Source: Syntrophomonas sp. DTU019 | GTDB taxonomy: Bacteria; Bacillota; Syntrophomonadia; Syntrophomonadales; Syntrophomonadaceae | Direction: 5' to 3' | Assembly (NCBI GenBank): GCA_913757435.1 | Contig: CAJYDM010000006.1 | Location: forward strand, 62,001 to 126,000 | DNA: 64,000 bases | In this document: piece by piece, positions 27,281-35,130 of the stretch | Layout: every line of letters begins with the position of its first letter | Numbering within the stretch: the stretch's first letter is position 1 | Translations under genes and position numbers: made by a program | The notes under the pieces: generated by a model | Database searches by the model: none | What the model was told of the DNA's origin: nothing | The model's input: the letters and a program-made list of their open reading frames with translations, nothing else

Positions 27281-27880
27281 ATGATAGAACTTATCGGTAC
27301 CGTATTCACCCTATTGGTTTTGATAATCGGTATGGTTCAGATTGCAAAGCTGTTTCCTGCTCGTTTGAGCACCAGACAGAAAAAATGCTGGCACCTGGCC
27401 CATGTTGTTTTTGTGATTATATACTTCTCCGGGGTGGTTGGGGCATTGCTTTTGACCAGTCTGGCTACTACTGTAGTGACTGATCATGAGCAGATCAGGG
27501 CGGCCCACATGTTTGCCAGGTATTTCGATTGGTTTTTGATCATCCCCGGTGCTATTGGGTGCATCATTTCGGGAGTATGGATATCGCTGCGGACTTCCTG
27601 GGGTTTGTTCAAGTATTATTGGATTATGATTAAGACACTGGGAAATATCACAGCGGTTCTTTTTGGCAGCACCCTGGTGAGAATATGGTTTGAAGAGCCC
27701 ATAAACCTGACAGCCGCCGGGCAGATTAACCCCCTTGACAATCCCGCCTATTTACATAGCCATACCATGCTGTTAGTTGGAACAATAATCTCACTGGCTA
27801 TTCTAATCTCATTATTGCTGATATCCTATATAAAACCTTGGGGAAAGCGCCTTTCAAAAGCAGCAGCAGCTGATTTGTAA
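27281..27880 (+). CDS. DUF2269 family integral membrane protein
   Basis: A 199-residue protein with four main membrane helices. ARYFDWFLIIPGAIGCIISG and the early Lys-Cys-Trp-His-Leu-Ala-His segment match DUF2269, a family of uncharacterised membrane proteins. The ATG at 27281 follows GGAGG by about 8 bases. It lies 78 bases after the PadR-linked gene in the same direction and may be part of that unit; a terminator follows at 28001. Confidence 0.75.
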   Translation: MIELIGTVFTLLVLIIGMVQIAKLFPARLSTRQKKCWHLAHVVFVIIYFSGVVGALLLTSLATTVVTDHEQIRAAHMFARYFDWFLIIPGAIGCIISGVWISLRTSWGLFKYYWIMIKTLGNITAVLFGSTLVRIWFEEPINLTAAGQINPLDNPAYLHSHTMLLVGTIISLAILISLLLISYIKPWGKRLSKAAAADL

Positions 27881-28000
27881 GTGCCGCCTAATGACGATCT
27901 ACATGGCATCTCAAAATGCCACAGTATTTTGTGCTGGGAGATTCTAAGCCCAACCTGGCAGTAATTTATAATGAGCACCAATAATTATAAGCTAATTCGC

Positions 28001-28040
28001 GCCGAGCGAGGTCTACTAAGCCTCGTTCGGCCTTTCTATT
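28001..28040 (+). terminator. Rho-independent terminator
   Basis: GCCGAGCGAGG at 28001-28011 pairs with CCTCGTTCGGC at 28021-28031 (one G-T pair), followed by CTTTCTATT. It ends the PadR/DUF2269 transcription unit. Confidence 0.85.
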
Positions 28041-28175
28041 GTGATCCTTAAAATAGGGCAACATATCAATCTATAAAATATTGTAGGAGCAACCAATAAT
28101 AATCTAACCGAATATGTTGTGACATTTGACAATGCTTATTCGTCTGTATTTATAAAGCCGATCGGTATAAAGAAG

Positions 28176-28706
28176 GTGAAAGTTATTAGGACTAACATAC
28201 TCCTCAAGGCGGCGCAAGGTGATGCGTATTCGATTGAAGAGCTGTGTCTGGCACTCTGGGAGCCTGTTTATAGGTTTATTTACCACCGGGTTCAGAACCG
28301 GGAAGAAGCCGAAGATATAACTCAGGAGAGCTTTGCCAGAACCCTGGCATATTTCCGGAATCATGGTGAACCTCCGCATAATGTACTCGGATATCTGAAG
28401 ACAGTAGGTGTTAATATTATCCGAGACTCCTGGCGGAAAAGACAACTTCAGGGCAAAGTAGTCAATTGGGAAGATGTGAAACCGCTAGTTGAGGATAACC
28501 AAACGGAACTGGTGCAGAGGCTGAGGATCGAAAGCGCCCTGGAAAGGCTCAAACCGGAACAGAAGACAGTCCTCCAACTCAGAATCCTAATGGGTTGCAG
28601 TGTTGCTGATACAGCCCGACAGATGGGGAAAAGCGAAGCAGCCGTACGCACTTGTCAATACCGCGCCTTGCAAACCCTGGCACGGTATCTGGATGACGTT
28701 GATTAA
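28176..28706 (+). CDS. ECF-type RNA polymerase sigma factor
   Basis: An extracytoplasmic-function sigma factor of about 175 residues. Region 2 appears as YRFIYHRVQNREEAEDITQE and FARTLAYF. Region 4 appears as LKPEQKTVLQLRILMGCSV, then ADTARQMGKSEAAVRTCQYRAL. The exact start is unclear: GTG 28119 gives 195 residues, while family length favours a start near 28176-28185, where AGAAGG lies on or just before the GTG. It is followed 16 bases later by a membrane protein that looks like its anti-sigma partner. Confidence 0.88.
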   Translation: MKVIRTNILLKAAQGDAYSIEELCLALWEPVYRFIYHRVQNREEAEDITQESFARTLAYFRNHGEPPHNVLGYLKTVGVNIIRDSWRKRQLQGKVVNWEDVKPLVEDNQTELVQRLRIESALERLKPEQKTVLQLRILMGCSVADTARQMGKSEAAVRTCQYRALQTLARYLDDVD

Positions 28707-28722
28707 AAAGGAGGGTTGAAAC

Positions 28723-30297
28723 ATGGAGAGAAAAGAAAGCATCGTATCAGAATATATCGACGCCCTCAATAAAGAGGCCGCTCCCGGAAAGACCGGCAAT
28801 GGCGTCAATGATCAGGAACTTGAACAGATATTTTCAGCCGTCAGAGCGGTCAAGAGCTTGAAAGAACCAGCCCTGCCGGATTCAGGATTCGCCCAGGGAC
28901 TGGCTGAAAAGCTGACCACCAGGATACAGGAACGCGAAAGATCCGGCACGGTGAGGAATGCCTCCGGGGTGCTTGCTGGACAGTCAAGGCCCAAGCTTTC
29001 CCGGCCCAAATGGATGATTCCCGCAGCAGCCCTGGCGGCTTGTTTGCTCATCTTGGCGGTGATGGTCAGCAGTCCTAATATGTTTAGAAACGACGTAGCT
29101 TACGCCATGCAGCAGGCCGTCAGCAACCTCAGCAGTTATCATGGAGTCTTGGAAATGCGTTCTAATAACCAGGCTGGCGAGGAGTGGTTGGTGCGTCGGG
29201 CAGAGTTGTGGTCAGTAGGTGACAGATATGCTGTCAGGCAAGACGACGGGACTGTTACAGTTAACAATGGCGACAAGAAATGGCAAGTCCGTCCCCAGGA
29301 AAAAGCAGTAGCTATATTGCCAGTGCTTCCCGATCCTACCCGGCAGGGGTTCGATCTGCGCGATGAAGCCCAAAGGGCTTTGCAGTATCCCCATGAGGTG
29401 GTTGGTTCAGAGGTTATCGCCGGGCGTGACACCAGTAAACTGGAAATCCGTCCTCCTGGAGGTCTGGCCTACCATCTTTGGGTGGATAAACAAACCGATC
29501 TTCCTATACAAATCCGCACCCCGATGCAAAACTCACTGCAGACCACCTATACTTTTATCAGCCTGGAGGTGAACTCTCCGGTCGAAGACCATCTATTTGC
29601 GTACCAACCGCCGCAAGGTTATAAAATTGTGCAGGATGATCCTGGGCAGTTGGTGGCTACGGTGGAAGAAGCTGTTCTCATCAGCGGCTTTGCGCCTCTG
29701 CTTCCGGACGCCGCCCCGAAGCGAGTACTGGCATTTCAAGACCGCATGGTCCTGGATTATGGTGACACCACTATCACCGAAGTAAGCGCACAGGGCAGCT
29801 TTGCACCGGCTCCCAATTCGGCCTTGGGTCAGGCCGCCGGAGGCCCCTTGGAGGTTTGGTGGGAGGGCCTGCGCTGGCGGCAGAACGGCCTGGAGATCAA
29901 GGTAACCGGCCCACAACGCGTTGCTCTGGCAGCCGAAATCGCACCTGATCTGACTCTACCCCAAGTCAGCCACGACCTGGTCAGCCAGGCTCAGGTAAAA
30001 GTGTCTGTGGACATGGATATCGTTAGAGCTAATCAAATGCAGGTGGACCGGGGCAGCAGCCCCTGGCAGCTTGATCCGTTACATGTCGCTATGACCTTTG
30101 TCAATCTCAAAGTGTCGCCCCAGGGCATTATCGGAGAGCCTGAGATCGGGTCGGCATCATTCAAACTAGAGCTCAATACCGGTGCACAGGCAGCAATTAC
30201 GGTCTCTGAAGGTCCGGTCAAAAAGGTGTATCTGCAGCGCCTGTTGCGCCAGGACGAGACCGGTATCTGGTCAGTGGTAGGCTATGACCCACGTTAA
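28723..30297 (+). CDS. Probable membrane anti-sigma factor with LolA/RseB-like outer domain
   Basis: A 524-residue protein. Residues 1-100 are cytoplasmic and helical. One membrane helix lies at about 107-123 (AAALAACLLILAVMV). The outer part begins with AYAMQQAVSNLSSYHG and continues through a beta-rich domain with LWVDKQTDLPIQI and TFISLEVNSPVEDHLFAY, as in MucB/RseB and LolA-like lipoprotein-binding folds. The C-terminal 200 residues are a further beta-rich region. Position right after the sigma factor, with AGGAGGG before its ATG, suggests envelope-stress control of that sigma factor; this is inference. Confidence 0.8.
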   Translation: MERKESIVSEYIDALNKEAAPGKTGNGVNDQELEQIFSAVRAVKSLKEPALPDSGFAQGLAEKLTTRIQERERSGTVRNASGVLAGQSRPKLSRPKWMIPAAALAACLLILAVMVSSPNMFRNDVAYAMQQAVSNLSSYHGVLEMRSNNQAGEEWLVRRAELWSVGDRYAVRQDDGTVTVNNGDKKWQVRPQEKAVAILPVLPDPTRQGFDLRDEAQRALQYPHEVVGSEVIAGRDTSKLEIRPPGGLAYHLWVDKQTDLPIQIRTPMQNSLQTTYTFISLEVNSPVEDHLFAYQPPQGYKIVQDDPGQLVATVEEAVLISGFAPLLPDAAPKRVLAFQDRMVLDYGDTTITEVSAQGSFAPAPNSALGQAAGGPLEVWWEGLRWRQNGLEIKVTGPQRVALAAEIAPDLTLPQVSHDLVSQAQVKVSVDMDIVRANQMQVDRGSSPWQLDPLHVAMTFVNLKVSPQGIIGEPEIGSASFKLELNTGAQAAITVSEGPVKKVYLQRLLRQDETGIWSVVGYDPR

Positions 30298-30727
30298 GTT
30301 AATAAGAGTTAGTACGAAAATGAACTGTACTGTTACTTGAACAACCCCCAAGGCAAATGCAGCCGTTATGCAACCACAGTACTCTGATGGGGAGGCTGCG
30401 GGGGAATTACTTGATAATCTGACACCGGCCATGGATGCACAGTCATACATGGCCTTATCTCTTGTAGTACGGTTTAATTCGCCACATTGATGCCCTGTCT
30501 CTGACCCAAACATTCTCCACATGTTATTTCATGGAGTAATAAGGATGAATGCAATATTGTAGGGGTTAGCTCCATAACCGGATATCGTGCAGCGATTCTT
30601 CCATGAATTAAAAATGACACAGATAAAACGTCCCCGCGTGTCATTACCACAATTTACATAAAGGGCTTGAAGATTAAGGTGGCAAATTTTAAAATTAACA
30701 CCATTTTTCTTATAGAGGAGGTAAGTA
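30298..30727. other. Intergenic region
   Basis: 430 bases without a gene. Two inverted repeats are visible: GCAGCC/GGCTGC around 30360-30400 and GGCCATG/CATGGCC at about 30428-30454. Neither has a T run. The right edge contains the AGAGGAGG site of the SLH protein. Confidence 0.45.
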
Positions 30728-32020
30728 ATGCTAAGGAAGTTCATTATTGTCTGTTTGATAGGTTTATGGACGTTTGCTGCGGGCACCTCAGCCTGGGCGG
30801 CCAGCAGTACTGACAGCCGTGTAAAAAGATATAAGGACAACTATGCAGACTATTTAAAGCATGATAAGGTCATCGCCGATGCTTTTCTGGCAAATTATAA
30901 TAACAGCGAAGCACAGGCCCTGGTAGCCAGAGCCATCTGGTATATGGAAAACGGCTATATGATATATGGTCACCATAAATACGAGACCACCGGATATATT
31001 GACTGTTCAATATTCACTGCGCTGGTTTACAGAGATTTCGGATACACCATAACCTCAGCTTCAAAAAAATACCCTGAGGTAGGCAAAAAGGTTGACGGGG
31101 TGTACTCTCGCCAAGTCCCGGGAAGCAGTACCTATGAACTGGTTGGCATCGAGAAGTTACAGCCGGGGGATATCTTCACCTTCTGGAAAAAAGACAGCAC
31201 TGGCAGCGGGACTCACATCGGCCATGTAGCCCTTTATATTGGAAACATCAACGGTAAGCCAGCCATTATCCATACCATTTCAGGCCGCCCCACTGCCATT
31301 GGCATCACTAACAGCTTTAAGTATTGGTATGGGGAACACTTTGTTGAAGCCCGCCGGATTTTAGATAATGCCTCCTTTAGCCCGCAAAAACCTTGGCAGG
31401 TACCCCTGCCGGTTATCCCTGATAAATACCAACTCCCCCCTCAGAAGCCGATAATCCAGCCGGCACAAAAATTCCTGAGCAATAAAACCACATCTCAGTT
31501 CATGGATATTATCGGCCACTGGGCGGAGGAGGATATTCGTAAATTAATCAAAAGCGGGGTTTTTGATGGCTATCCGGACGGGACTTTCCGGCCTGAACAA
31601 CCCATTAGCCGGGCCGAGTTCGCCACAGCCCTGGTAGCAGCCTTTGATATAAGCCCGAAAGGAGGCCAAATCTTCCGCGACACCTCATCACACTGGGCCA
31701 AAGACTATATTGCTGCGGCAGCTGCCCAGGACATTGTCAGTGGTTATACTACCTCCTACTTCGGCCCGGATGACCCCATAACCCGGGAACAAATGGCAGT
31801 CATGGTTATGAAAGCTGCACAAATCGATACAGAGGAGACCGACACCGTTAAAACCGTATATGCTGACCAGGCCTTCATCTCCCAATGGGCTCAAGGTGCA
31901 GTTCTGGCGGCTGAGCAAAAAGGCATAATAAAAGGCTACACTAATAATACCTATCAACCCAAGAGAGGAGCCAACCGGGCTGAGGCGGCCGCCGTTATAT
32001 CCCGGGCTCTAGGTTTGTAG
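30728..32020 (+). CDS. NlpC/P60-type cell-wall hydrolase with three SLH domains
   Basis: A 430-residue secreted protein. The signal peptide ends near AWA at 27. Residues about 60-210 form an NlpC/P60-like cysteine peptidase (catalytic Cys in YIDCSIFTALVY, His in GTHIGHVALYIG, then IIHT). From residue 257 three SLH repeats (IIGHWAEEDIRKLI...GYPDGTFRP, SSHWAKDYIAAAA, ISQWAQGAVLAAE) anchor it to wall polymers. It starts at ATG behind GAGGAGG. Likely role: cutting peptide cross-links in peptidoglycan while bound to the cell surface. The organism therefore has SLH-type wall anchoring. Confidence 0.9.
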   Translation: MLRKFIIVCLIGLWTFAAGTSAWAASSTDSRVKRYKDNYADYLKHDKVIADAFLANYNNSEAQALVARAIWYMENGYMIYGHHKYETTGYIDCSIFTALVYRDFGYTITSASKKYPEVGKKVDGVYSRQVPGSSTYELVGIEKLQPGDIFTFWKKDSTGSGTHIGHVALYIGNINGKPAIIHTISGRPTAIGITNSFKYWYGEHFVEARRILDNASFSPQKPWQVPLPVIPDKYQLPPQKPIIQPAQKFLSNKTTSQFMDIIGHWAEEDIRKLIKSGVFDGYPDGTFRPEQPISRAEFATALVAAFDISPKGGQIFRDTSSHWAKDYIAAAAAQDIVSGYTTSYFGPDDPITREQMAVMVMKAAQIDTEETDTVKTVYADQAFISQWAQGAVLAAEQKGIIKGYTNNTYQPKRGANRAEAAAVISRALGL

Positions 32021-32128
32021 GTAAAGTTATCCAGGAGCACATTCCGTAAAGATTATCATTAAAAAATCTAACCATTAGCAGATATAAGCCTACTTTAGGT
32101 TACAATTATAAAAACAGGAGGTGTGTTT

Positions 32129-32587
32129 ATGGATCAAAAATTCGAATTAATTGAAACCACATCACAGCCGGTGTTGTCCATAAGAAAGACCACTTCAGTG
32201 GGAAACCTACCGCAAGAACTGGGAGCAGCATATCAGTCAATTATGGCTTATCTTGAAGAACTTGGAAAACAACCAGCAGATGCACCGTTCACATGTTACT
32301 ATAATATGGACATGGAAAACCTGGATGTTGAGATGGGGTTTCCGGTTTCTGAAGTTATCCCCGGAAAAGGCCACATTAATGCCAGCCAGATTCCGCCTGG
32401 CAAGAAAGCCACTGCTCTTTACAGCGGCCCTTACCAGGAGATGGGGCCTACCTATGAGGCCTTGACCCAATGGGTCATTGACAACGGACACGAACCGACC
32501 GGGGTAGTCTATGAACTGTATTACAACTCCCCTATGGAAGTACCTGAGAACGAACTATTGACCAAGATAGTATTTCTTCTGAAATAA
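32129..32587 (+). CDS. GyrI-like small-molecule-binding (AraC effector) domain protein
   Basis: A 152-residue stand-alone GyrI-like/SOUL-type domain. It begins FELIETTSQPVLSIRKTT, and VEMGFPVSEVIPGKG and ATALYSGPYQEMGPTYEAL are family hallmarks. The fold binds amphipathic ligands in regulators such as BmrR and Rob; here there is no DNA-binding part. The ATG at 32129, 7 bases after AGGAGG, is chosen over the frame start at 32123. Function of stand-alone members is unclear; sequestering or hydrolysing toxic molecules has been proposed for some. Confidence 0.87.
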   Translation: MDQKFELIETTSQPVLSIRKTTSVGNLPQELGAAYQSIMAYLEELGKQPADAPFTCYYNMDMENLDVEMGFPVSEVIPGKGHINASQIPPGKKATALYSGPYQEMGPTYEALTQWVIDNGHEPTGVVYELYYNSPMEVPENELLTKIVFLLK

Positions 32588-32854
32588 AATGCAACAGTAC
32601 CAGTCTGCCACATTACGTGTTAAATGCGATTGTAATCACACATGTTGCTTTCGTTTCCCTTAAGACTTGATGACGGCAGCTTAGAACCCCTGGATGAGTG
32701 CTTGCGGTACCAGAGCATCTCCAGGCGGCTCACTGTTGCGATCTGCATTGCTTGCGCCCGGGCTGAAATTGGGGTATGCTGGTAATCAAATTGATCTGAT
32801 ATACATATTAATGCATCATCCGGTGAAGAAAACTTCTGGATGAGGAGGATAGCA

Positions 32855-33205
32855 ATGTCCGAGCAAGAGAAAATACTGATAGAGATACTGGTGGGCCCGC
32901 AGGGGGAGATCCGCAGTTGTGAAGGCTGCTCTGGAGGAGGTTGTTGCGGCACCGCAGATTATAGCTCTACCACTAAAATGGTGGCCGAGGTGTTGCAAGA
33001 GCATTTTGGAGAGCTGGTAGAGGTGCGCTACATCGATGTTGAGCAGACCGGACTGACGGATTATCCCAAGGTACCTAACGTACTATCTGTAGGCTACCGC
33101 TATCCGATAACATTGATCAACGGCAAACCCCGACTGGCCGGTGGAGTTAGTTTGGATCAGATCAGGAACCTGGTGGAAAAGGCTATCAAAGGTCCTCAGG
33201 ACTAG
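32855..33205 (+). CDS. Cys-rich thioredoxin-fold-like protein
   Basis: A 116-residue protein of unknown role. Near residues 22-32 it has a dense cysteine cluster (CEGCSGGGCCG). The second half (VEVRYIDVEQTGL, YPITLINGKPRLAGG, then a helix) looks like the C-terminal half of a thioredoxin fold, similar to small YuzD-type proteins. The ATG at 32855 has GAGGAGG upstream. Four cysteines so close together could bind an iron-sulfur cluster or metal. It lies just before miaB, which needs two clusters, but a terminator separates them. Role is inference. Confidence 0.7.
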   Translation: MSEQEKILIEILVGPQGEIRSCEGCSGGGCCGTADYSSTTKMVAEVLQEHFGELVEVRYIDVEQTGLTDYPKVPNVLSVGYRYPITLINGKPRLAGGVSLDQIRNLVEKAIKGPQD

Positions 33206-33218
33206 ATTTTAATCTGCA

Positions 33219-33243
33219 CCGCCGGGCTGTGCCCGGCTTTATT
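33219..33243 (+). terminator. Terminator between the Cys-rich gene and miaB
   Basis: GCCGGGC-TGT-GCCCGGC followed by TTTATT, between the Cys-rich gene and miaB. The stem reaches to within 30 bases of the miaB start, so it may also attenuate. Confidence 0.75.
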
Positions 33244-33267
33244 ATGTTGACTAGAGGAGCACTGAAG

Positions 33268-34611
33268 ATGTCAGCAAAGTCGGATTATCAACAAGCCGAA
33301 AAACGCTACCATATATTGACCTACGGCTGCCAGATGAATGTTCGCGATTCTGAAGTCATAGCCGGCCTTTTGGAAGGGTGTGGATATCATTCTGTTGCAG
33401 ACCCTAAAGAGGCTAACTTAATTATTTTTAACACCTGCAGTGTGAGGCATTCGGCAGAGAATAAGGTGTTCGGCAAGTTGGGCGAAATAACTGCCTGGAA
33501 ACGTAAGGATCCTTCCAAAATTATAGCTTTTGGGGGCTGTATGGCCCAACTGCCCGAGGTTAGGCAGATACTGAAAAAGCAACCGGTAGATATCATATTC
33601 GGGACCTTAAACATACATGAATTGCCTGGACTGGTACGCCGCGCTGAGGAAGGACATGTTCCGGTGGTGCAGGTATGGGATAAAGAAGGTGCCATAATTG
33701 AGCCTCTGCCGTCAAAGCGCAGCGGCGGTTTCAGTGCTTTTGTCAACATTATGTTCGGCTGCAACAACTTTTGCAGCTATTGCATAGTGCCCTACACCCG
33801 GGGCAGAGAGCGCAGTCGCAATCCGCAAGAGATCAAGAAGGAGATTGAAGCCCTGGCAGCAGCAGGTTATAAAGAGGTCACTCTCCTAGGTCAAAATGTA
33901 AACTCTTACGGCCGGGGTCTGGAAGATAATATCGATTTCCCGGATCTGCTCAATATGGTCTCAGAGGTAAAAGGTATCGAGCGCATCCGCTTTACTACCT
34001 CTCACCCCAAGGATCTGTCTGATAAGCTGATCGGTACCATGGCCCAAAACCCCAAAGTCTGTGAACACATCCACGTGGCCATGCAATCCGGCAGTAACCG
34101 TATCCTAAAATTGATGAACCGCGGATACACCCGGGAGCACTATTTAAAAAGGGCATTGGAGTTGCGCGAGCGAATCCCCGGGGTGGCCATCAGCACCGAT
34201 ATTATTGTGGGGTTTCCCGGCGAGAGGGAAGAGGATTTTGCTGAAACCCTGGATATGGTAGAAAAAGTACGCTTTGATTCGGCCTTCACCTTTATGTATT
34301 CGCCCCGTTCCGGCACTAAAGCTGCTGCTATGGATGAGCAGTTGCCGGTGGAGATCAAGCGCAGGAGGTTGCACCAGCTCACCCAGCTGCAGTACGGTAT
34401 TGCCCTGGAGATCAATCGCAGCCTGGAGGGCAAATGTGAAGAGGTATTGGTGGAAGGGCCCAGTAAAACCGATCCCAGTAAGCTGACCTCTCGCAGCAGG
34501 ACTAATCGGATAATTATATTTTCTGGTCCGGACAATATCGCCGGCGAGACTATACGTGTTAAAATAACAGAAGCCAGAACGTTTTCGCTATTTGGAGAAA
34601 TAGCCAGGTAA
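33268..34611 (+). CDS. miaB: tRNA-2-methylthio-N6-isopentenyladenosine synthase
   Basis: A 447-residue radical SAM methylthiotransferase that adds a methylthio group to i6A37 in tRNA. The N-terminal UPF0004 domain provides three cluster-binding cysteines (TYGCQMN, FNTCSVR, GGCMAQ). The radical SAM motif is CNNFCSYCIVPYTRGRERS near residue 167. A TRAM domain ends the protein. I set the start at ATG 33268, 9 bases after GAGGAG; earlier in-frame starts overlap the terminator hairpin. Its partner enzyme MiaA is encoded 9 kb downstream in the same gene run. Confidence 0.96.
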   Translation: MSAKSDYQQAEKRYHILTYGCQMNVRDSEVIAGLLEGCGYHSVADPKEANLIIFNTCSVRHSAENKVFGKLGEITAWKRKDPSKIIAFGGCMAQLPEVRQILKKQPVDIIFGTLNIHELPGLVRRAEEGHVPVVQVWDKEGAIIEPLPSKRSGGFSAFVNIMFGCNNFCSYCIVPYTRGRERSRNPQEIKKEIEALAAAGYKEVTLLGQNVNSYGRGLEDNIDFPDLLNMVSEVKGIERIRFTTSHPKDLSDKLIGTMAQNPKVCEHIHVAMQSGSNRILKLMNRGYTREHYLKRALELRERIPGVAISTDIIVGFPGEREEDFAETLDMVEKVRFDSAFTFMYSPRSGTKAAAMDEQLPVEIKRRRLHQLTQLQYGIALEINRSLEGKCEEVLVEGPSKTDPSKLTSRSRTNRIIIFSGPDNIAGETIRVKITEARTFSLFGEIAR

Positions 34612-34640
34612 GCCTGGAATTTAATAAGGAGGTAGCTCTT

Positions 34641-35024
34641 TTGCATAGAGATGACATTATAAGACTAGCCATGGAACTGGGTTCATCCATCGCCTCATGC
34701 GATGAACTCATGGAGGTAAAAAGGCTGCAGGAACAGCTGCAAGCAGATGAAACCGCATTCGGATTGGTGATGAAGTACCAGGCCAGTCGCATGAATCTGG
34801 ATAACAAGCAACAGGCTGGTCAGAATGTGACTTCTGAAGATGAAAACCATCTGCATATCCTGGAACAACAGATGCGCAACAATCCTCTGGTGATGCAGGT
34901 AATGGATGCACAGGACAGATTCAACAATCTGATGCAGGCAGTGTATTTTGCCATGAATCAGAGCCTTTCTGGCGGCTGCAGCCCTGATGGCTGCGGAGGT
35001 TCATGCAGCGGCTGCGGCATGTAA
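34641..35024 (+). CDS. YlbF-family protein with Cys-rich tail
   Basis: A 127-residue helical protein of the YlbF/YmcA (DUF964) family. The core helices include MELGSSIASCDELMEVKRL and NNPLVMQVMDAQDRFNNLMQAVYFAM. The C-terminus is CSPDGCGGSCSGCGM with four closely spaced Cys. In Bacillus, YlbF, YmcA and YaaT form a complex that carries iron-sulfur clusters and affects RNase Y and sporulation; the Cys tail fits cluster binding. The start is TTG 34641 behind AAGGAGG. It lies between miaB and mutS in one direction. Confidence 0.88.
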   Translation: MHRDDIIRLAMELGSSIASCDELMEVKRLQEQLQADETAFGLVMKYQASRMNLDNKQQAGQNVTSEDENHLHILEQQMRNNPLVMQVMDAQDRFNNLMQAVYFAMNQSLSGGCSPDGCGGSCSGCGM

Positions 35025-35054
35025 GGACTCATTTTCGGTGGGTATTTTATATCG

Positions 35055-35082
35055 AAGGGCCCTATCTGGGTCTTTCTTTTTG
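35055..35082 (+). terminator. Terminator before mutS
   Basis: AAGGGCCC (35055-35062) pairs with GGGTCTTT (35068-35075) with two G-T pairs, followed by CTTTTTG. A longer alternative stem, CCTATCTGGG with CCCGGATAGG, overlaps it; the two folds exclude each other. Confidence 0.6.
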
Positions 35083-35130
35083 CCCGGATAGGCGAGAGGA
35101 GTTTTCTAGTAATGAGGAGGAGACTTAGTC

